DNA of 64,000 bases. Source: Microbulbifer sp. YPW16 (GTDB taxonomy: Bacteria; Pseudomonadota; Gammaproteobacteria; Pseudomonadales; Cellvibrionaceae). The position numbers were made by a program, and so were the translations under genes. Positions 15,722 to 24,678 of the stretch are shown here, piece by piece. The notes beneath the pieces are model-generated. The model saw only the letters and a list, made by a program, of their open reading frames with translations. It ran no database searches and was not told the DNA's origin. The stretch covers positions 2,030,501 through 2,094,500 of the forward strand of contig NZ_CP089928.1 of assembly GCF_021290385.1 (NCBI RefSeq). Direction: 5' to 3'. Every line of letters starts with the position of its first letter. Position 1 is the stretch's first letter.

Positions 15722-17512
15722 ATGGAAAGCTTGAAAGCCCGGCCGCCAACAGCGGCCGGGCACTCCCACAGGGATACCCCCGGCCAACTACAGGTCGCGA
15801 TCGGCCAGTACAGCAGCGCCGGGAGGAAAGCGCATAACCAGGACTGCCACGGCGCAACCGTTCCCCGTGCCGCGCAACTGGTGGTCAAGGGAATTGCACT
15901 GGCCCTGGCGGATGGCATCAGTAGCAGCCGAGTAAGTGGTATTGCCAGCGAGACCGCAGTAAAAGCGTTCCTGGCCGACTACTACTGCACCTCGGAGGCC
16001 TGGTCTGTGCGCGCAGCCGGGACCCGCGTGATCTCCGCCATTGACGCGTGGCTCGATGCCAAGACCCGTGCAACGCAGTTCCGCTACCAACGCGACCACG
16101 GCTATGTCTGCACTTTTGCCGCCCTGGTACTGCGAGGGCGGTCGGCACACCTGTTCCACCTTGGTGACAGCCGGATTTACCGCCTGCACCAGGGTTCCCT
16201 GGAACTGCTCACCAGTGATCACTGCAAGTGGGCAGCTGGCGGGGAACGCCACCTGAGCCGTGCCCTTGGGGCTCGAGACCGGGACCAGCCGGACTACCGG
16301 CAGTTACCGCTGCAGGAGGGCCAGCATTACATCCTGGCCACCGACGGCCTCTATGAGCATATATCGCCACAACAGGTTATCGAGCGGCTGTCCGACCCGC
16401 AGGCCAACCTGGACCAGGTAGCGCAGGCGCTGGTCGACGCCGCGCAGCTCAATGGCAGCGCAGATAACCTGACCATCCAGATAGCCCGTATCGACCAACT
16501 GCCCGGCGAGGGCGCCAGACTGTTACGGGAAAAGGCAGAACAACTGCCATTACCCCCCATACTGGGACCGGGGGAGCAACTGGATGGCTTCCGCATCGAG
16601 CGCCAACTGCAGATATCCGCGCGTAGTCACGCCTACCTGGCCACAGACCTCAAGTCAGGCGCTCACGTATTCCTCAAGACGCCCTCAACGGAACTTGGCG
16701 GGGATCGGGCTTATCTCGAGCGACTGCTGATGGAAGAGTGGGTTGCGCGCCGGGTGCGCAGTACGCACCTGCTGGCCGCCGCAGCGATCGACCGGCAGCG
16801 GCGCTATCTCTATACCGTCAGCGAGTATATTGACGGCCAGACACTGGCCCAGTGGCTACGGGACAACCAGCGGCCAGACCTCGAGCGTGTGCGGGATATT
16901 ACCGAGCAGGTGGCACGCGGCCTGCGGGCCCTGCACCGGATGGAAATGCTGCACCGGGACCTGAAACCCGAGAACATCATGCTCGACCGCAGTGGAACAG
17001 TAAAACTCATTGATTTTGGTGCCGTGCGAGTCTCCGGGCTGGAGGAGCTGGCCGGCGCCAGTGGCGGCAACGAGCTGCTGGGCACTGCGCTGTACGCAGC
17101 CCCCGAGTGCCTGCTTGGGGAGTGCCCCACCACTCGCTCTGACCTCTACTCCCTCGGCGTACTCACGTATCACATGTTATCCGGTGCCTTCCCCTATGGC
17201 CCCAGGATGGCACGGGCGCGCACAGTCACAGAGCAAAGGCGACTCAGCTACCGGAGCCTGGCTAGCGACAACAGCGCCGTCCCCCGCTGGGTGGATGCGG
17301 CTATCCGCCAGGCTGTCCACCCAGATCCATTCAGGCGCTATGCCCACCTGTCGGAATTCGTCCACGATCTGCGCACCCCTAACCACAGCCTGCTGTCTGG
17401 CCAGCGCCCGCCGCTGATCGAGCGAAACCCAGTCGCGTTCTGGCGGGGCCTTGCCGCGCTGCAGTTTGTTCTGATCCTGACCCTGCTGTACCTGCTCAAC
17501 CAGCCCACTTAA
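15722..17512 (+). CDS. PP2C phosphatase-Ser/Thr kinase fusion protein with C-terminal membrane anchor
   Basis: This is a bifunctional signalling protein of 596 residues. Residues 25-265 form a PP2C phosphatase with the metal-binding Asp residues visible in KAHNQDCHG (Asp41), ALADGIS (about 64), HLGDSRIYRL, ILATDGL and ADNLTIQI. Residues 280-560 form a protein kinase with Lys in VFLKTPS, HRDLKPENI (Asp413), DFG (Asp431) and GTALYAAPE. The Gly-rich loop is degenerate (QISARSHAYLA). One membrane span ends the protein. It starts 17 bases after the FNT channel and stops 10 bases before cynS. A comparable fusion accompanies the nitrate transporter gene in Pseudomonas nas operons, so control of the channel by reversible phosphorylation is a reasonable inference. 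Confidence 0.9.
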   Translation: MESLKARPPTAAGHSHRDTPGQLQVAIGQYSSAGRKAHNQDCHGATVPRAAQLVVKGIALALADGISSSRVSGIASETAVKAFLADYYCTSEAWSVRAAGTRVISAIDAWLDAKTRATQFRYQRDHGYVCTFAALVLRGRSAHLFHLGDSRIYRLHQGSLELLTSDHCKWAAGGERHLSRALGARDRDQPDYRQLPLQEGQHYILATDGLYEHISPQQVIERLSDPQANLDQVAQALVDAAQLNGSADNLTIQIARIDQLPGEGARLLREKAEQLPLPPILGPGEQLDGFRIERQLQISARSHAYLATDLKSGAHVFLKTPSTELGGDRAYLERLLMEEWVARRVRSTHLLAAAAIDRQRRYLYTVSEYIDGQTLAQWLRDNQRPDLERVRDITEQVARGLRALHRMEMLHRDLKPENIMLDRSGTVKLIDFGAVRVSGLEELAGASGGNELLGTALYAAPECLLGECPTTRSDLYSLGVLTYHMLSGAFPYGPRMARARTVTEQRRLSYRSLASDNSAVPRWVDAAIRQAVHPDPFRRYAHLSEFVHDLRTPNHSLLSGQRPPLIERNPVAFWRGLAALQFVLILTLLYLLNQPT

Positions 17513-17522
17513 GGAGAAAACC

Positions 17523-17972
17523 ATGATTAACAGTCGCGAAGAGGTAACCCGGCTGATCCAGTCCGCAAAGGTTCGCAAGGATATACAATGGACCCAGGTG
17601 GCAAATGCCATCGGCCTGTCCAGGGAGTGGACCACCGCCGCCTGTCTCGGGCAGATGGCAATGACCGAAGCCCAGGCCAGGGTGGTTGCGGAGATCTTCG
17701 ACCTGCCCGATGAAGCCATTACCTGGCTCCAGGCGGTACCCTACAAGGGCTCCCTGCCCACTGCCATTCCCACCGACCCGCTGATTTACCGCTGGTATGA
17801 AGTGGTCAACGTTTATGGAACCACGATCAAGGAACTGATCCACGAGGAGTTCGGCGACGGCATCATGAGCGCCATCGATTTCTCGCTTGATATCGAGCGG
17901 GAGGAAAACCCGAAGGGCGACCGGGTGAAGGTAGTACTTTCGGGAAAATTCCTGCCCTACAAGGAGTACTGA
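17523..17972 (+). CDS. cynS: Cyanate hydratase (cyanase)
   Basis: Cyanase turns cyanate and bicarbonate into ammonia and two CO2, detoxifying cyanate and freeing nitrogen. The 149-residue protein is close to the usual 147-156. The N-terminal half is helical and DNA-binding-like (WTQVANAIGLSREWTTAACLGQ). The C-terminal half carries the catalytic triad in YRWYEVVNVYG (Arg90 and Glu93) and GIMSAIDF (Ser116), corresponding to Arg96, Glu99 and Ser122 in the E. coli enzyme. The start follows a strong AAGGAGA 10 bases after the kinase/phosphatase stop. Placement behind a sigma-54 promoter suggests use of cyanate as a nitrogen source. Confidence 0.97.
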   Translation: MINSREEVTRLIQSAKVRKDIQWTQVANAIGLSREWTTAACLGQMAMTEAQARVVAEIFDLPDEAITWLQAVPYKGSLPTAIPTDPLIYRWYEVVNVYGTTIKELIHEEFGDGIMSAIDFSLDIEREENPKGDRVKVVLSGKFLPYKEY

Positions 17973-18274
17973 GTTAGCGAGCCAGGCTGGCATCACGGCC
18001 GCCTGGCCGAACACCAACCGTGCTAGCACGCCGCAAGCATTTATCAAGCAAGATGTGCGCCCCTATGGCTCTTAAAAGGGCAGGAACTCACGGGGGCGCG
18101 ACGAAATAACAGCGCTTCAGGACGAATGGATTATTCGTCGTATTTAACCGCCTGGCACTGTAATTCCCTCGGTTTTCCACTCACCGCCCTAGCGCTGTAG
18201 CTCATCTCAGCCGCGCAACTATTTCCGCTCTCGCTGTAATCCTATTACGTGTGGAACAGGGAGGTGCGTGAACA
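17973..18274. other. Intergenic region after cynS
   Basis: No gene is seen. GACGAAT and ATTCGTC (18121-18139, 5-base loop) form a small hairpin followed by TATTT and may be a weak terminator. The sequence just after cynS also holds GCCAGGC and GCCTGGC as an inverted repeat without a T-run. Confidence 0.4.
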
Positions 18275-19165
18275 ATGCGATGGATGATTTTACTGCTCGC
18301 GGTCATAACGACGGGCTGTACACAAACGACAACCACTCCGGAAAGCGGACCCGGGATCAACACCAGCCGACTGCTACAGGGGCACCCGTCCCTGACGGAA
18401 CACCGGCAGGGGCAACGGATCACGGGTCGTGACCTGTTTATCGTGAGCGAGGAAATGCGTAGCTACCTGGACCGGGTGGGGATAGGGAACTCGCCAATCA
18501 ACCGGCTTAACGCGGTGCTGAAAGACCTGAAGGAAAAAGAATTCCGCCTCCACTATGACCTGAACCAGACCGCCTCTGCAGCCCAGGCCTTTTCCCAAAG
18601 ACGGGGTAACTGTGTCTCTTTTGCTGCCATGATTGTCAGCATGGCGCGCTACCTGGGAGCAGAAGCACGCCTTAACCAGGCAACCATTCCAGTGCGACAG
18701 CAACTGGCGACAGGCAGCGCAGAAGCGGGCTATGTGCAGAATATCCGCCATATCAATGCCGTCGTTATTTCAGACAACAAGCCATATGTCATCGAGGAGG
18801 ATTTCCGCATCTTTGCCGGCAAGTTGCTCTCCCAGCTCAGTGACCGGGAAGCCTACGCTATCTACCTCAACAACCTTGCCATGGAGGCGATGCGGCGCAA
18901 CGCCTATGGGGATGCCTTTCACTACAGCCGTGAGGCAATCCTGCACGACGAGGATGCCAGCTACCTCTGGGCAGGCCTGGGCACAGTGTACCGTCGCAAC
19001 GGCCAGCTGGAACTCGCTGAAGAGAGTTACCTGCATGCGCTGTCCCTTAACGGGGAGGACAGCGTCGCACGCAATAACCTGCGCATCCTTCGCCGGCAAC
19101 GCGCAAGCGGGCCGGATGATTACGCCCTGGAGGTGAAACCTGACAGGGTTCAGCCGCCCATTTGA
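18275..19165 (+). CDS. Transglutaminase-like lipoprotein with TPR tail
   Basis: This predicted outer-envelope lipoprotein of 296 residues has a signal peptide ending in the lipobox TTGC (Cys15). Residues 55-185 resemble bacterial transglutaminase-like cysteine-peptidase folds: Cys113 in RRGNCVSFAAMIVSMARYLG, His159 in NIRHINAVV, and an acidic residue soon after in YVIEEDF. Residues 190-270 contain two TPR-like units (NNLAMEAMRRNAYGDAFHYSREAI and WAGLGTVYRRNGQLELAEESYLHAL). Fusions of this kind are common near surface or secretion proteins, but no such partner is adjacent. The substrate is unknown. It appears to be transcribed alone. Confidence 0.78.
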   Translation: MRWMILLLAVITTGCTQTTTTPESGPGINTSRLLQGHPSLTEHRQGQRITGRDLFIVSEEMRSYLDRVGIGNSPINRLNAVLKDLKEKEFRLHYDLNQTASAAQAFSQRRGNCVSFAAMIVSMARYLGAEARLNQATIPVRQQLATGSAEAGYVQNIRHINAVVISDNKPYVIEEDFRIFAGKLLSQLSDREAYAIYLNNLAMEAMRRNAYGDAFHYSREAILHDEDASYLWAGLGTVYRRNGQLELAEESYLHALSLNGEDSVARNNLRILRRQRASGPDDYALEVKPDRVQPPI

Positions 19166-19331
19166 GCCCGGCCCGCAATTCCGCGGTGCATCCCGGCACC
19201 ACTCTCACAGCGGGGGCTTCCTGCGCCTGCTCACCAGTTGAACCCATGGTGCCCATGGCGCTCCCCCACCATGGCCACCTCCGGCAGGGCAGCTATACTC
19301 GCTGGTTCTGACAGAAAATTCGGATATCGGT

Positions 19332-20255
19332 ATGCTCCTGGTATATCTGCTCGGCGGGATAATCTTATTCGGACTGGTTTTTGCCGGTGTGAGACGGTCG
19401 ACGCCAGTCCCGGCTGAACACCGGGAACACGCACCCCCGGTCGACTTCAGCCTGTTGCGGGATTGTTCTACCGTCATCGAGGAGCTGGGACAACAGGGTG
19501 CGCAATTTTCCATCCTGTTCGGCACCGGTTCGCCCCGGCTTTCACTCCAGGAGGTCAAGTCATATCTCGAACGGCACTGGCCCAACTTGAAACCTGTGGC
19601 GGAGACGCCAGGCTATGGCAGCGAAAAAAGGCTGGCTACCAGCTGCGGGCAATTGCAGTTTGAGCTGACTCGCGCGACACCAATATCCGGAGGGCTTGGT
19701 CAGGCCCTGGAACACAACGCACTCTGGCCTGAAGCGGGGGAGATGGTGGGGTCCCATGAGTGGTGTATTGTCGTTTCAGCCCGGGTGGGCGGTATGGGGC
19801 TCGATCACTCCATAGCATTATCGCAGGCGGTCGGGGCAATGGTGGCAACCTGCCCCCAGGTAATCGGTGCTCTCTGGGCTACGGCCTCCCATGTTGTATC
19901 GAGGGCAACATTGCTGAGCGAACTCAGCCAGGATTTTGACCGACAGCTGCCCCTGGGCCTGTGGATCTCAGCCAAGGCATTCCGGGATACCGATGGCCGA
20001 ACTGTCGGTTATACACAGGGACTGGCCCTGTTGGGCAGGACCGAGTTCGAAGCCCTGGATGCCCCGGAGGAACCGGATGCTTTGCGCGGCCGCCTTATTG
20101 GCCTGGCTGGGTACGCACTGGTCAATGGCTGCGACTTGCAAAATGGCGATACCGTAGGCAAAGATAGCGAGGAGACAGTCTTTCTGCGTAAACGGCCATC
20201 AGAGACAGTTAACAGCGGCTGGGTGTTTCAGCTCGAGTACCCCGGGTGGCGATAA
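19332..20255 (+). CDS. DUF4261-like protein with an N-terminal membrane anchor
   Basis: The role is unknown. The 307-residue product starts with one membrane span (LLVYLLGGIILFGLVFAGV) and a short Pro-rich linker, so the bulk is presumably anchored. The body resembles the DUF4261 architecture. The middle segment contains VVSARVGGMGLDHSIALSQAVGAMVATCPQVIGALWATASHVV. The C-terminal domain shows TQGLALLGRTEFEALDAPEEPDALRGRLIGLAGYALVNG, then DGDTVG-like residues (NGDTVGKDSEET) and a closing FQLEYPG, which fits the DUF4261 C-terminal pattern from memory. It sits between a transglutaminase-like lipoprotein and an NMAD3-like gene without tight coupling. Confidence 0.6.
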   Translation: MLLVYLLGGIILFGLVFAGVRRSTPVPAEHREHAPPVDFSLLRDCSTVIEELGQQGAQFSILFGTGSPRLSLQEVKSYLERHWPNLKPVAETPGYGSEKRLATSCGQLQFELTRATPISGGLGQALEHNALWPEAGEMVGSHEWCIVVSARVGGMGLDHSIALSQAVGAMVATCPQVIGALWATASHVVSRATLLSELSQDFDRQLPLGLWISAKAFRDTDGRTVGYTQGLALLGRTEFEALDAPEEPDALRGRLIGLAGYALVNGCDLQNGDTVGKDSEETVFLRKRPSETVNSGWVFQLEYPGWR

Positions 20256-20464
20256 AGAGCCCGGGCAGCACCGACATCGCTGGATTGACGCCATGCCTGA
20301 CCTCGGGGAAAACCCTCCGTAACGGGCAAAGGCAAAACGCGCGCAACTGGCCTTAAACACGCATACAACAACCAATCACTCCGCCTCATGGATAACTCCT
20401 TCACCTCCCCCAAATCTCCTGGCGTCCCCAACGAACTTCACCTCCACCAGCCACAGGTGGAACC

Positions 20465-21361
20465 ATGCGCCTGATCCTCAGTCGCAAGGGCTTCGATTCC
20501 TCCGCCGGCGGCTGTCCCAGCCCGATTTTTCCCGATGGCTCCCTGTATGCACTGCCGATACCCGATCGCCAGTCTTCGATTCCTTTCAATGCCCTGGCGT
20601 TCGGCGGGCAGAATATCGGCAACCTGGTGGAGGACCTGACAAGGGGGCGGCACAGTGGCGATGAGGGCGCACACCTGGACCCGGACATGCACGCCGACGC
20701 ACTGCCACGCCATCGGGACTGGCGGCCGCTACTGGGGCAGACCGGGTCGGCCCAGGGCCACCTGCGGCGCCAGGGCGTTACCCAGGGGGACCTGTTCCTT
20801 TACTTCGGGTTATTCCGCCCGGTGGAAAATTCCGGTGGGCGCTGGCGCTTTGTCAGGCATGCCCCGGCGCAGCATATAATCTGGGGCTGGATGTCGGTCG
20901 GGGAGATAGCGCCGGTGGACAGCCTGGCAGAAGATGCGCTGGGCTGGGCGCGCTACCACCCCCACTTCAATATCGGCCCGGACAGCAATAACACCCTGTA
21001 CATCTCCGGCAAGCGCCTGTCGCTGCCCGGGCTTGAGGGCCCCCTCCCGGGTGCCGGTATATTCCCACAACTGGACCAGCGGCTGGTCCTGACCCGGCCG
21101 GATTCACCGCGCCCGTCGGCCTGGCGCCTGCCGGCCAGTTTCTACCCGGAACCGGGACGCAGCCCGCTCAGCTACCACGCCAACCGCGACCGCTGGCAGC
21201 GTGCGGCAGAAGCAGGGACAGGCTACTGCCAACTGCAGAGTGCCGCCCGCGGCCAGGAATTCGTGCTGGATACACAGCAATACCCGGGGGTAACCGAATG
21301 GCTTGCCACATTGATTCGCGACCTGGCCCCGGGGCTTATGCCCACACCGGGCCAAGGTTAA
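20465..21361 (+). CDS. NMAD3-like (nucleotide-modification-associated domain 3) protein
   Basis: The 298-residue product begins MRLILSRKGFDSSAGG followed by PSPIFPDGSLYALPIPD, which I recognise as the opening of the NMAD3 family. That family was named from comparative genomics of DNA base-modification systems, and its biochemical activity is not established. Further conserved-looking blocks are AHLDPDMHAD (about residue 70), GDLFLYFGLFR (about 115) and HIIWGWMSVGEI (about 138). There is no signal peptide. The gene stands alone, converging on an MltF-like gene, with no methylase, glycosyltransferase or restriction gene nearby. The assignment is from recall of family sequences and should be checked by profile search. 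Confidence 0.65.
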   Translation: MRLILSRKGFDSSAGGCPSPIFPDGSLYALPIPDRQSSIPFNALAFGGQNIGNLVEDLTRGRHSGDEGAHLDPDMHADALPRHRDWRPLLGQTGSAQGHLRRQGVTQGDLFLYFGLFRPVENSGGRWRFVRHAPAQHIIWGWMSVGEIAPVDSLAEDALGWARYHPHFNIGPDSNNTLYISGKRLSLPGLEGPLPGAGIFPQLDQRLVLTRPDSPRPSAWRLPASFYPEPGRSPLSYHANRDRWQRAAEAGTGYCQLQSAARGQEFVLDTQQYPGVTEWLATLIRDLAPGLMPTPGQG

Positions 21362-21376
21362 TACATTATCCCAGTC

Positions 21377-23599
21377 TCATTCACCACTGTCGTTGCGCGC
21401 TACCGCCAGGTAGCCCAGGTAGCGACTGCGGATCTGGCGCACGTAGTTGACCGGCTCCCGCCCGCGCACATAACCGAATCGCGCCTTGCGGTAGTACTCC
21501 GGCTCGGACAGCTTCAGCATGGCCTCTTCCACATGACCGAACCAGCGATCCGGATCTTTACCCATGGCCTCAGCCAGCCGGCGCGCATCGCGAACATGGC
21601 CGTGGCCGGCGTTGTAGGCGGCCAGGGTGAAATAGATTTTCTCATCGAAATCCAGGTCCCGCGGGAAGCGATCCTCCAGCCAGTCCAGGTAGGTGACGCC
21701 CGCCTGGATATTGTTTTCCGGCACAAACAGGTCGCTGATGCCCATCTGGCCTGCGGTGCGCGGCAGCACCTGCATCAGGCCGCGCGCGCCGGCGAAAGAG
21801 CGTGCCTGTGGATCGAACTGGCTCTCCTGGTACATCTGCGCCACCACCATACGCCAGTCCCGGTCCGAACGTGCGGCGTGCTCTCTCACCAGCGAGTCGT
21901 AGGGCGACAACTGGTCCGTACTGCGCAGCCGCTCGGCAATCTGGGTTCTGGTGCGCTTGGATTGCTTGAAGTACTTGTTGTAGGTGACGTTGAAAAACAG
22001 CCCACGATAGTGCTTGTTGAGGAAACTGTTCAGCTGTTTGAGCAACACGGGCTGGTCCTGGCGCACTCCCCAGGCAATCTCCTGCTCGCCCGGTAGTTCA
22101 CCCACCACATGGAAATCGCGCCGGTAAGTGCGCTCGATATCCACCAGGTGCGAGTCTGCGATGGTATAGGCATATTTGCCCTGTACTACTGCGTCGATCA
22201 GGTGCTCGGTGGCCGCGCCCTTCACCGGTATCACCTTCATCGGCTGCTCCTGGCCGGCTGCCAGCGTGCGCAGGTTGGCGTAAAAGCTGGTCAGCGGGTT
22301 GACTGCCACTTCGCTTCCCGCCAGCAGCTCGGCCACCGGCTTGTCGGCCTCGCTTTCCGGCAACGGCTCGGCGGCAATGAGCTGCTCGGTCACCTTCAGG
22401 TAGTAGCGGGTGAACTCAATGCCCTGCTCACGGCGCTTGTCGGTGACAGTCATCGACGCCGCCACCATATCGCCGAGTCCGGATTCAAGCGCCTCGGCCA
22501 GGTCCACATCCGGCCCCGGCACCACCATGCTCAGGCGCAGGTTATTTTCCCGGGCAAACTGCTTGAGCAGGTCGTAGTCGAATCCCATCAGTTCACCCTG
22601 CCACATGAAATACGAGGCGGGGTGGTTACGTGTGAGCACCCGCAGTGTGCGGCTGGACTGGATCTCGGCCCAGTCCCGCAGGGGACGCTGTTCCATCTGC
22701 CGCGCGACTACGTGTTCCGAGGTCAGGAACTCATTCAGCGCGCGCTCAAGTTGCGGGTTGTCCTGGCGCACCGCCCAGGCGATGGCGCGCTGCGAATCCA
22801 GGCTGTCACTGGCCTGCAACTGTGGGTAATCTGGCAGCAGGGCATCCGCCAGGTTGCTGTCCAGCACTGTGGCCTGGTACTCGCCATCCACCACTGCAGT
22901 GAGCAACGTGTCGTGATTGACGGGTTCATCCAGGTAGGTGATATCAAAACGGGCTTGTGTACCGCCGGCAGCTTCCGTGCCCGCGCCCGGAACCGGGTCC
23001 GCAGCACTGGCGACCATCGCGTTTTCCGCCTCGAGGGTACGCGCAAAAGCGCTGCCCCGGCGCACCGCCACCATCATCGGTTCGGCCCCGCCTTCCGCGG
23101 TGTCACTGCGGGTGACCAGGAGCTCCTGCACAAACTGCAGGGGCCGGGTAAATGCCACCTGCTCGGCGCGCCCGTCGGTGCGGGAGAAATTGATCGCAAT
23201 TACATCGCCCCGCCCCTCCAGCAGCGCCGGTACCAGGTCGGAGAAAGATTCCACGTACACCCACTGCGGATCCAAACCCCGGCTGTGGGCGAACTTTTCT
23301 GCCAGCTGCCGCCAGGCACTTCCCGGCAGGCCATCCCGCGGCAGGGCGTTATTGGTTTCCCCGCGCGGGGCCAGCAAGCGCAGTACGCCATGCTCGGCCA
23401 GTGCGGGCAGGTCACCGCGTTCAGTGTAATTGCGGAATGACGGCACCTCGGGCTCTGTTGCATCCACGGTATCTGCCACGGCAGCATCCTCCGCTGGCGC
23501 AGCACCCGTTTCGCTGCCCGGGTCTTTTCCCGGCCCGCAGGCGCCCAGGGTGAGCAGCAACAGCAGGACAGGGATTACACGGTAGAGTCTGGTTTTCAC
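21377..23599 (-). CDS. MltF-like lytic transglycosylase with two tandem solute-binding domains
   Basis: This envelope lipoprotein is predicted to cleave peptidoglycan glycan strands. The GTG at 23599 is preferred: it gives a lipoprotein signal with lipobox LGAC at residue 21, whereas the upstream ATG at 23656 would add 19 polar residues. Two SBP_bac_3-type domains follow, at about 65-310 (with VYVESFSDLVPALLEGRGDVIA) and about 320-555 (with FMWQGELMGFDYDLLKQFAREN and GLGDMVAASMTVTDKRRE). The SLT domain lies at the end, with the catalytic Glu in VAQMYQESQFDPQARS and the AYNAGHGHV motif. Ordinary MltF proteins have one binding domain and about 500 residues; this one has two and 740. Confidence 0.87.
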   Translation of the reverse strand: MKTRLYRVIPVLLLLLTLGACGPGKDPGSETGAAPAEDAAVADTVDATEPEVPSFRNYTERGDLPALAEHGVLRLLAPRGETNNALPRDGLPGSAWRQLAEKFAHSRGLDPQWVYVESFSDLVPALLEGRGDVIAINFSRTDGRAEQVAFTRPLQFVQELLVTRSDTAEGGAEPMMVAVRRGSAFARTLEAENAMVASAADPVPGAGTEAAGGTQARFDITYLDEPVNHDTLLTAVVDGEYQATVLDSNLADALLPDYPQLQASDSLDSQRAIAWAVRQDNPQLERALNEFLTSEHVVARQMEQRPLRDWAEIQSSRTLRVLTRNHPASYFMWQGELMGFDYDLLKQFARENNLRLSMVVPGPDVDLAEALESGLGDMVAASMTVTDKRREQGIEFTRYYLKVTEQLIAAEPLPESEADKPVAELLAGSEVAVNPLTSFYANLRTLAAGQEQPMKVIPVKGAATEHLIDAVVQGKYAYTIADSHLVDIERTYRRDFHVVGELPGEQEIAWGVRQDQPVLLKQLNSFLNKHYRGLFFNVTYNKYFKQSKRTRTQIAERLRSTDQLSPYDSLVREHAARSDRDWRMVVAQMYQESQFDPQARSFAGARGLMQVLPRTAGQMGISDLFVPENNIQAGVTYLDWLEDRFPRDLDFDEKIYFTLAAYNAGHGHVRDARRLAEAMGKDPDRWFGHVEEAMLKLSEPEYYRKARFGYVRGREPVNYVRQIRSRYLGYLAVARNDSGE

Positions 23600-23770
23600 G
23601 ACGGGGCCTTTTGCGTAGTTATGGATTGCGGCGACCGAACTCTGGTCAACGTTCATACACGGCTACGACTATACCAAGCGAGCGGATTGAGAAACACGTC
23701 ACACCCACTCTGCTCTGGCGGCAAAAGGCAGGAAAGATCAGGAAAGGACTGTTAGGGCGCAAAAGACCGG

Positions 23771-24634
23771 TCAATCGGCGTTATTTTGCGCGCCAGAATT
23801 GAATTGCTGGTAATAGCTACGCCCCCAGCCTGACGGGGGTTCGTCGCCAAATTCCACAAACTGCACCGGCAGGGCACTGTTGTCGAAGGGTGCCAGGCCA
23901 CGCTCCATGCGCGCATTTTCCAGCCCCTCGTAAATGGCCGCGGCACGACCCTCGATTACCCGCAACTCACCCTCATCGAGTTGCAGGTCGTATTCCTCAA
24001 TCATACGCAGCCCATCGCGCAGGGCCCACTGGTCACCACGCATGAGTGCCACCTGGTACCAGGTGAGCACATCCAGCAACTCGCGCTCGGTGGCTGGCCC
24101 GTTGCTGTCGCGGAACTCCCGCGCCCGCCCCAGGTGTGGCCCGGCCAGGTTACGCAGGTCCAGCAGGGAACCCATTACCGCACCGTTATACGCGGTCTCC
24201 AGGGCTGCTTCCTCCGCGCCATCCCTCACATAGCGCGAATACAGCACCGTGTTTGCCAACAGGTCACCACCCGCGGCAAGTTGCTGCAGTGTTGCCAGGT
24301 CGTAACTGGCATAGGCCTGGAGGTCAGCGGCAGAGTAAAAGCCGCGCTCCGCCATCCAGTCCTTGAAGGCACGCTGCTGCGACTCGATATCACTAGCCGT
24401 TACCGCTGTGGATGCGGCATCGCTGGAAGGTGCCGCAGCCGGGTTTCGTCCTGCGGCACCAGCACCGACAAAACGGGCCGGACTTTGCTGGCCCTCGATA
24501 GTCTTTGCTGCGGAATCAGGTCCAGGCGGTGCTATACGATTCTCCCCGCGCCGCCCCAGCCACTGCAGCGCGACCATGCCGGCGATCACTGCGCCTACCA
24601 GCAGCAGCTTCCAGTGACGGCTGAACCAGTCCAT
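23771..24634 (-). CDS. Uncharacterised single-span membrane protein with helical periplasmic part
   Basis: No family is recognised. The 287-residue product has one membrane span at about residues 9-26 (LLLVGAVIAGMVALQWL), an Ala/Pro/Ser-rich linker to about 90, and then a helical region resembling degenerate TPR or Sel1-like repeats (DLATLQQLAAGGDLLANTVLYSRYVRDGAEEAALETAYNGAVMG). The cytosolic start is only a few residues, so most of it should be periplasmic. It lies 44 bases downstream of the MEST-like hydrolase on the same strand, which suggests cotranscription, and upstream of the MltF-like gene. Confidence 0.6.
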   Translation of the reverse strand: MDWFSRHWKLLLVGAVIAGMVALQWLGRRGENRIAPPGPDSAAKTIEGQQSPARFVGAGAAGRNPAAAPSSDAASTAVTASDIESQQRAFKDWMAERGFYSAADLQAYASYDLATLQQLAAGGDLLANTVLYSRYVRDGAEEAALETAYNGAVMGSLLDLRNLAGPHLGRAREFRDSNGPATERELLDVLTWYQVALMRGDQWALRDGLRMIEEYDLQLDEGELRVIEGRAAAIYEGLENARMERGLAPFDNSALPVQFVEFGDEPPSGWGRSYYQQFNSGAQNNAD

Positions 24635-24678
24635 CGGTGCCTCCGTTTCAGTTCAATTCAGTTACCCGGCTTCACCGG

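Noticed and set aside
22109-23440. A 443-residue open frame on the plus strand opposite the MltF-like gene
   Set aside because: It is an antisense shadow: no motif, His/Gln-rich composition and no ribosome site. The minus strand carries a well-formed lipoprotein enzyme.
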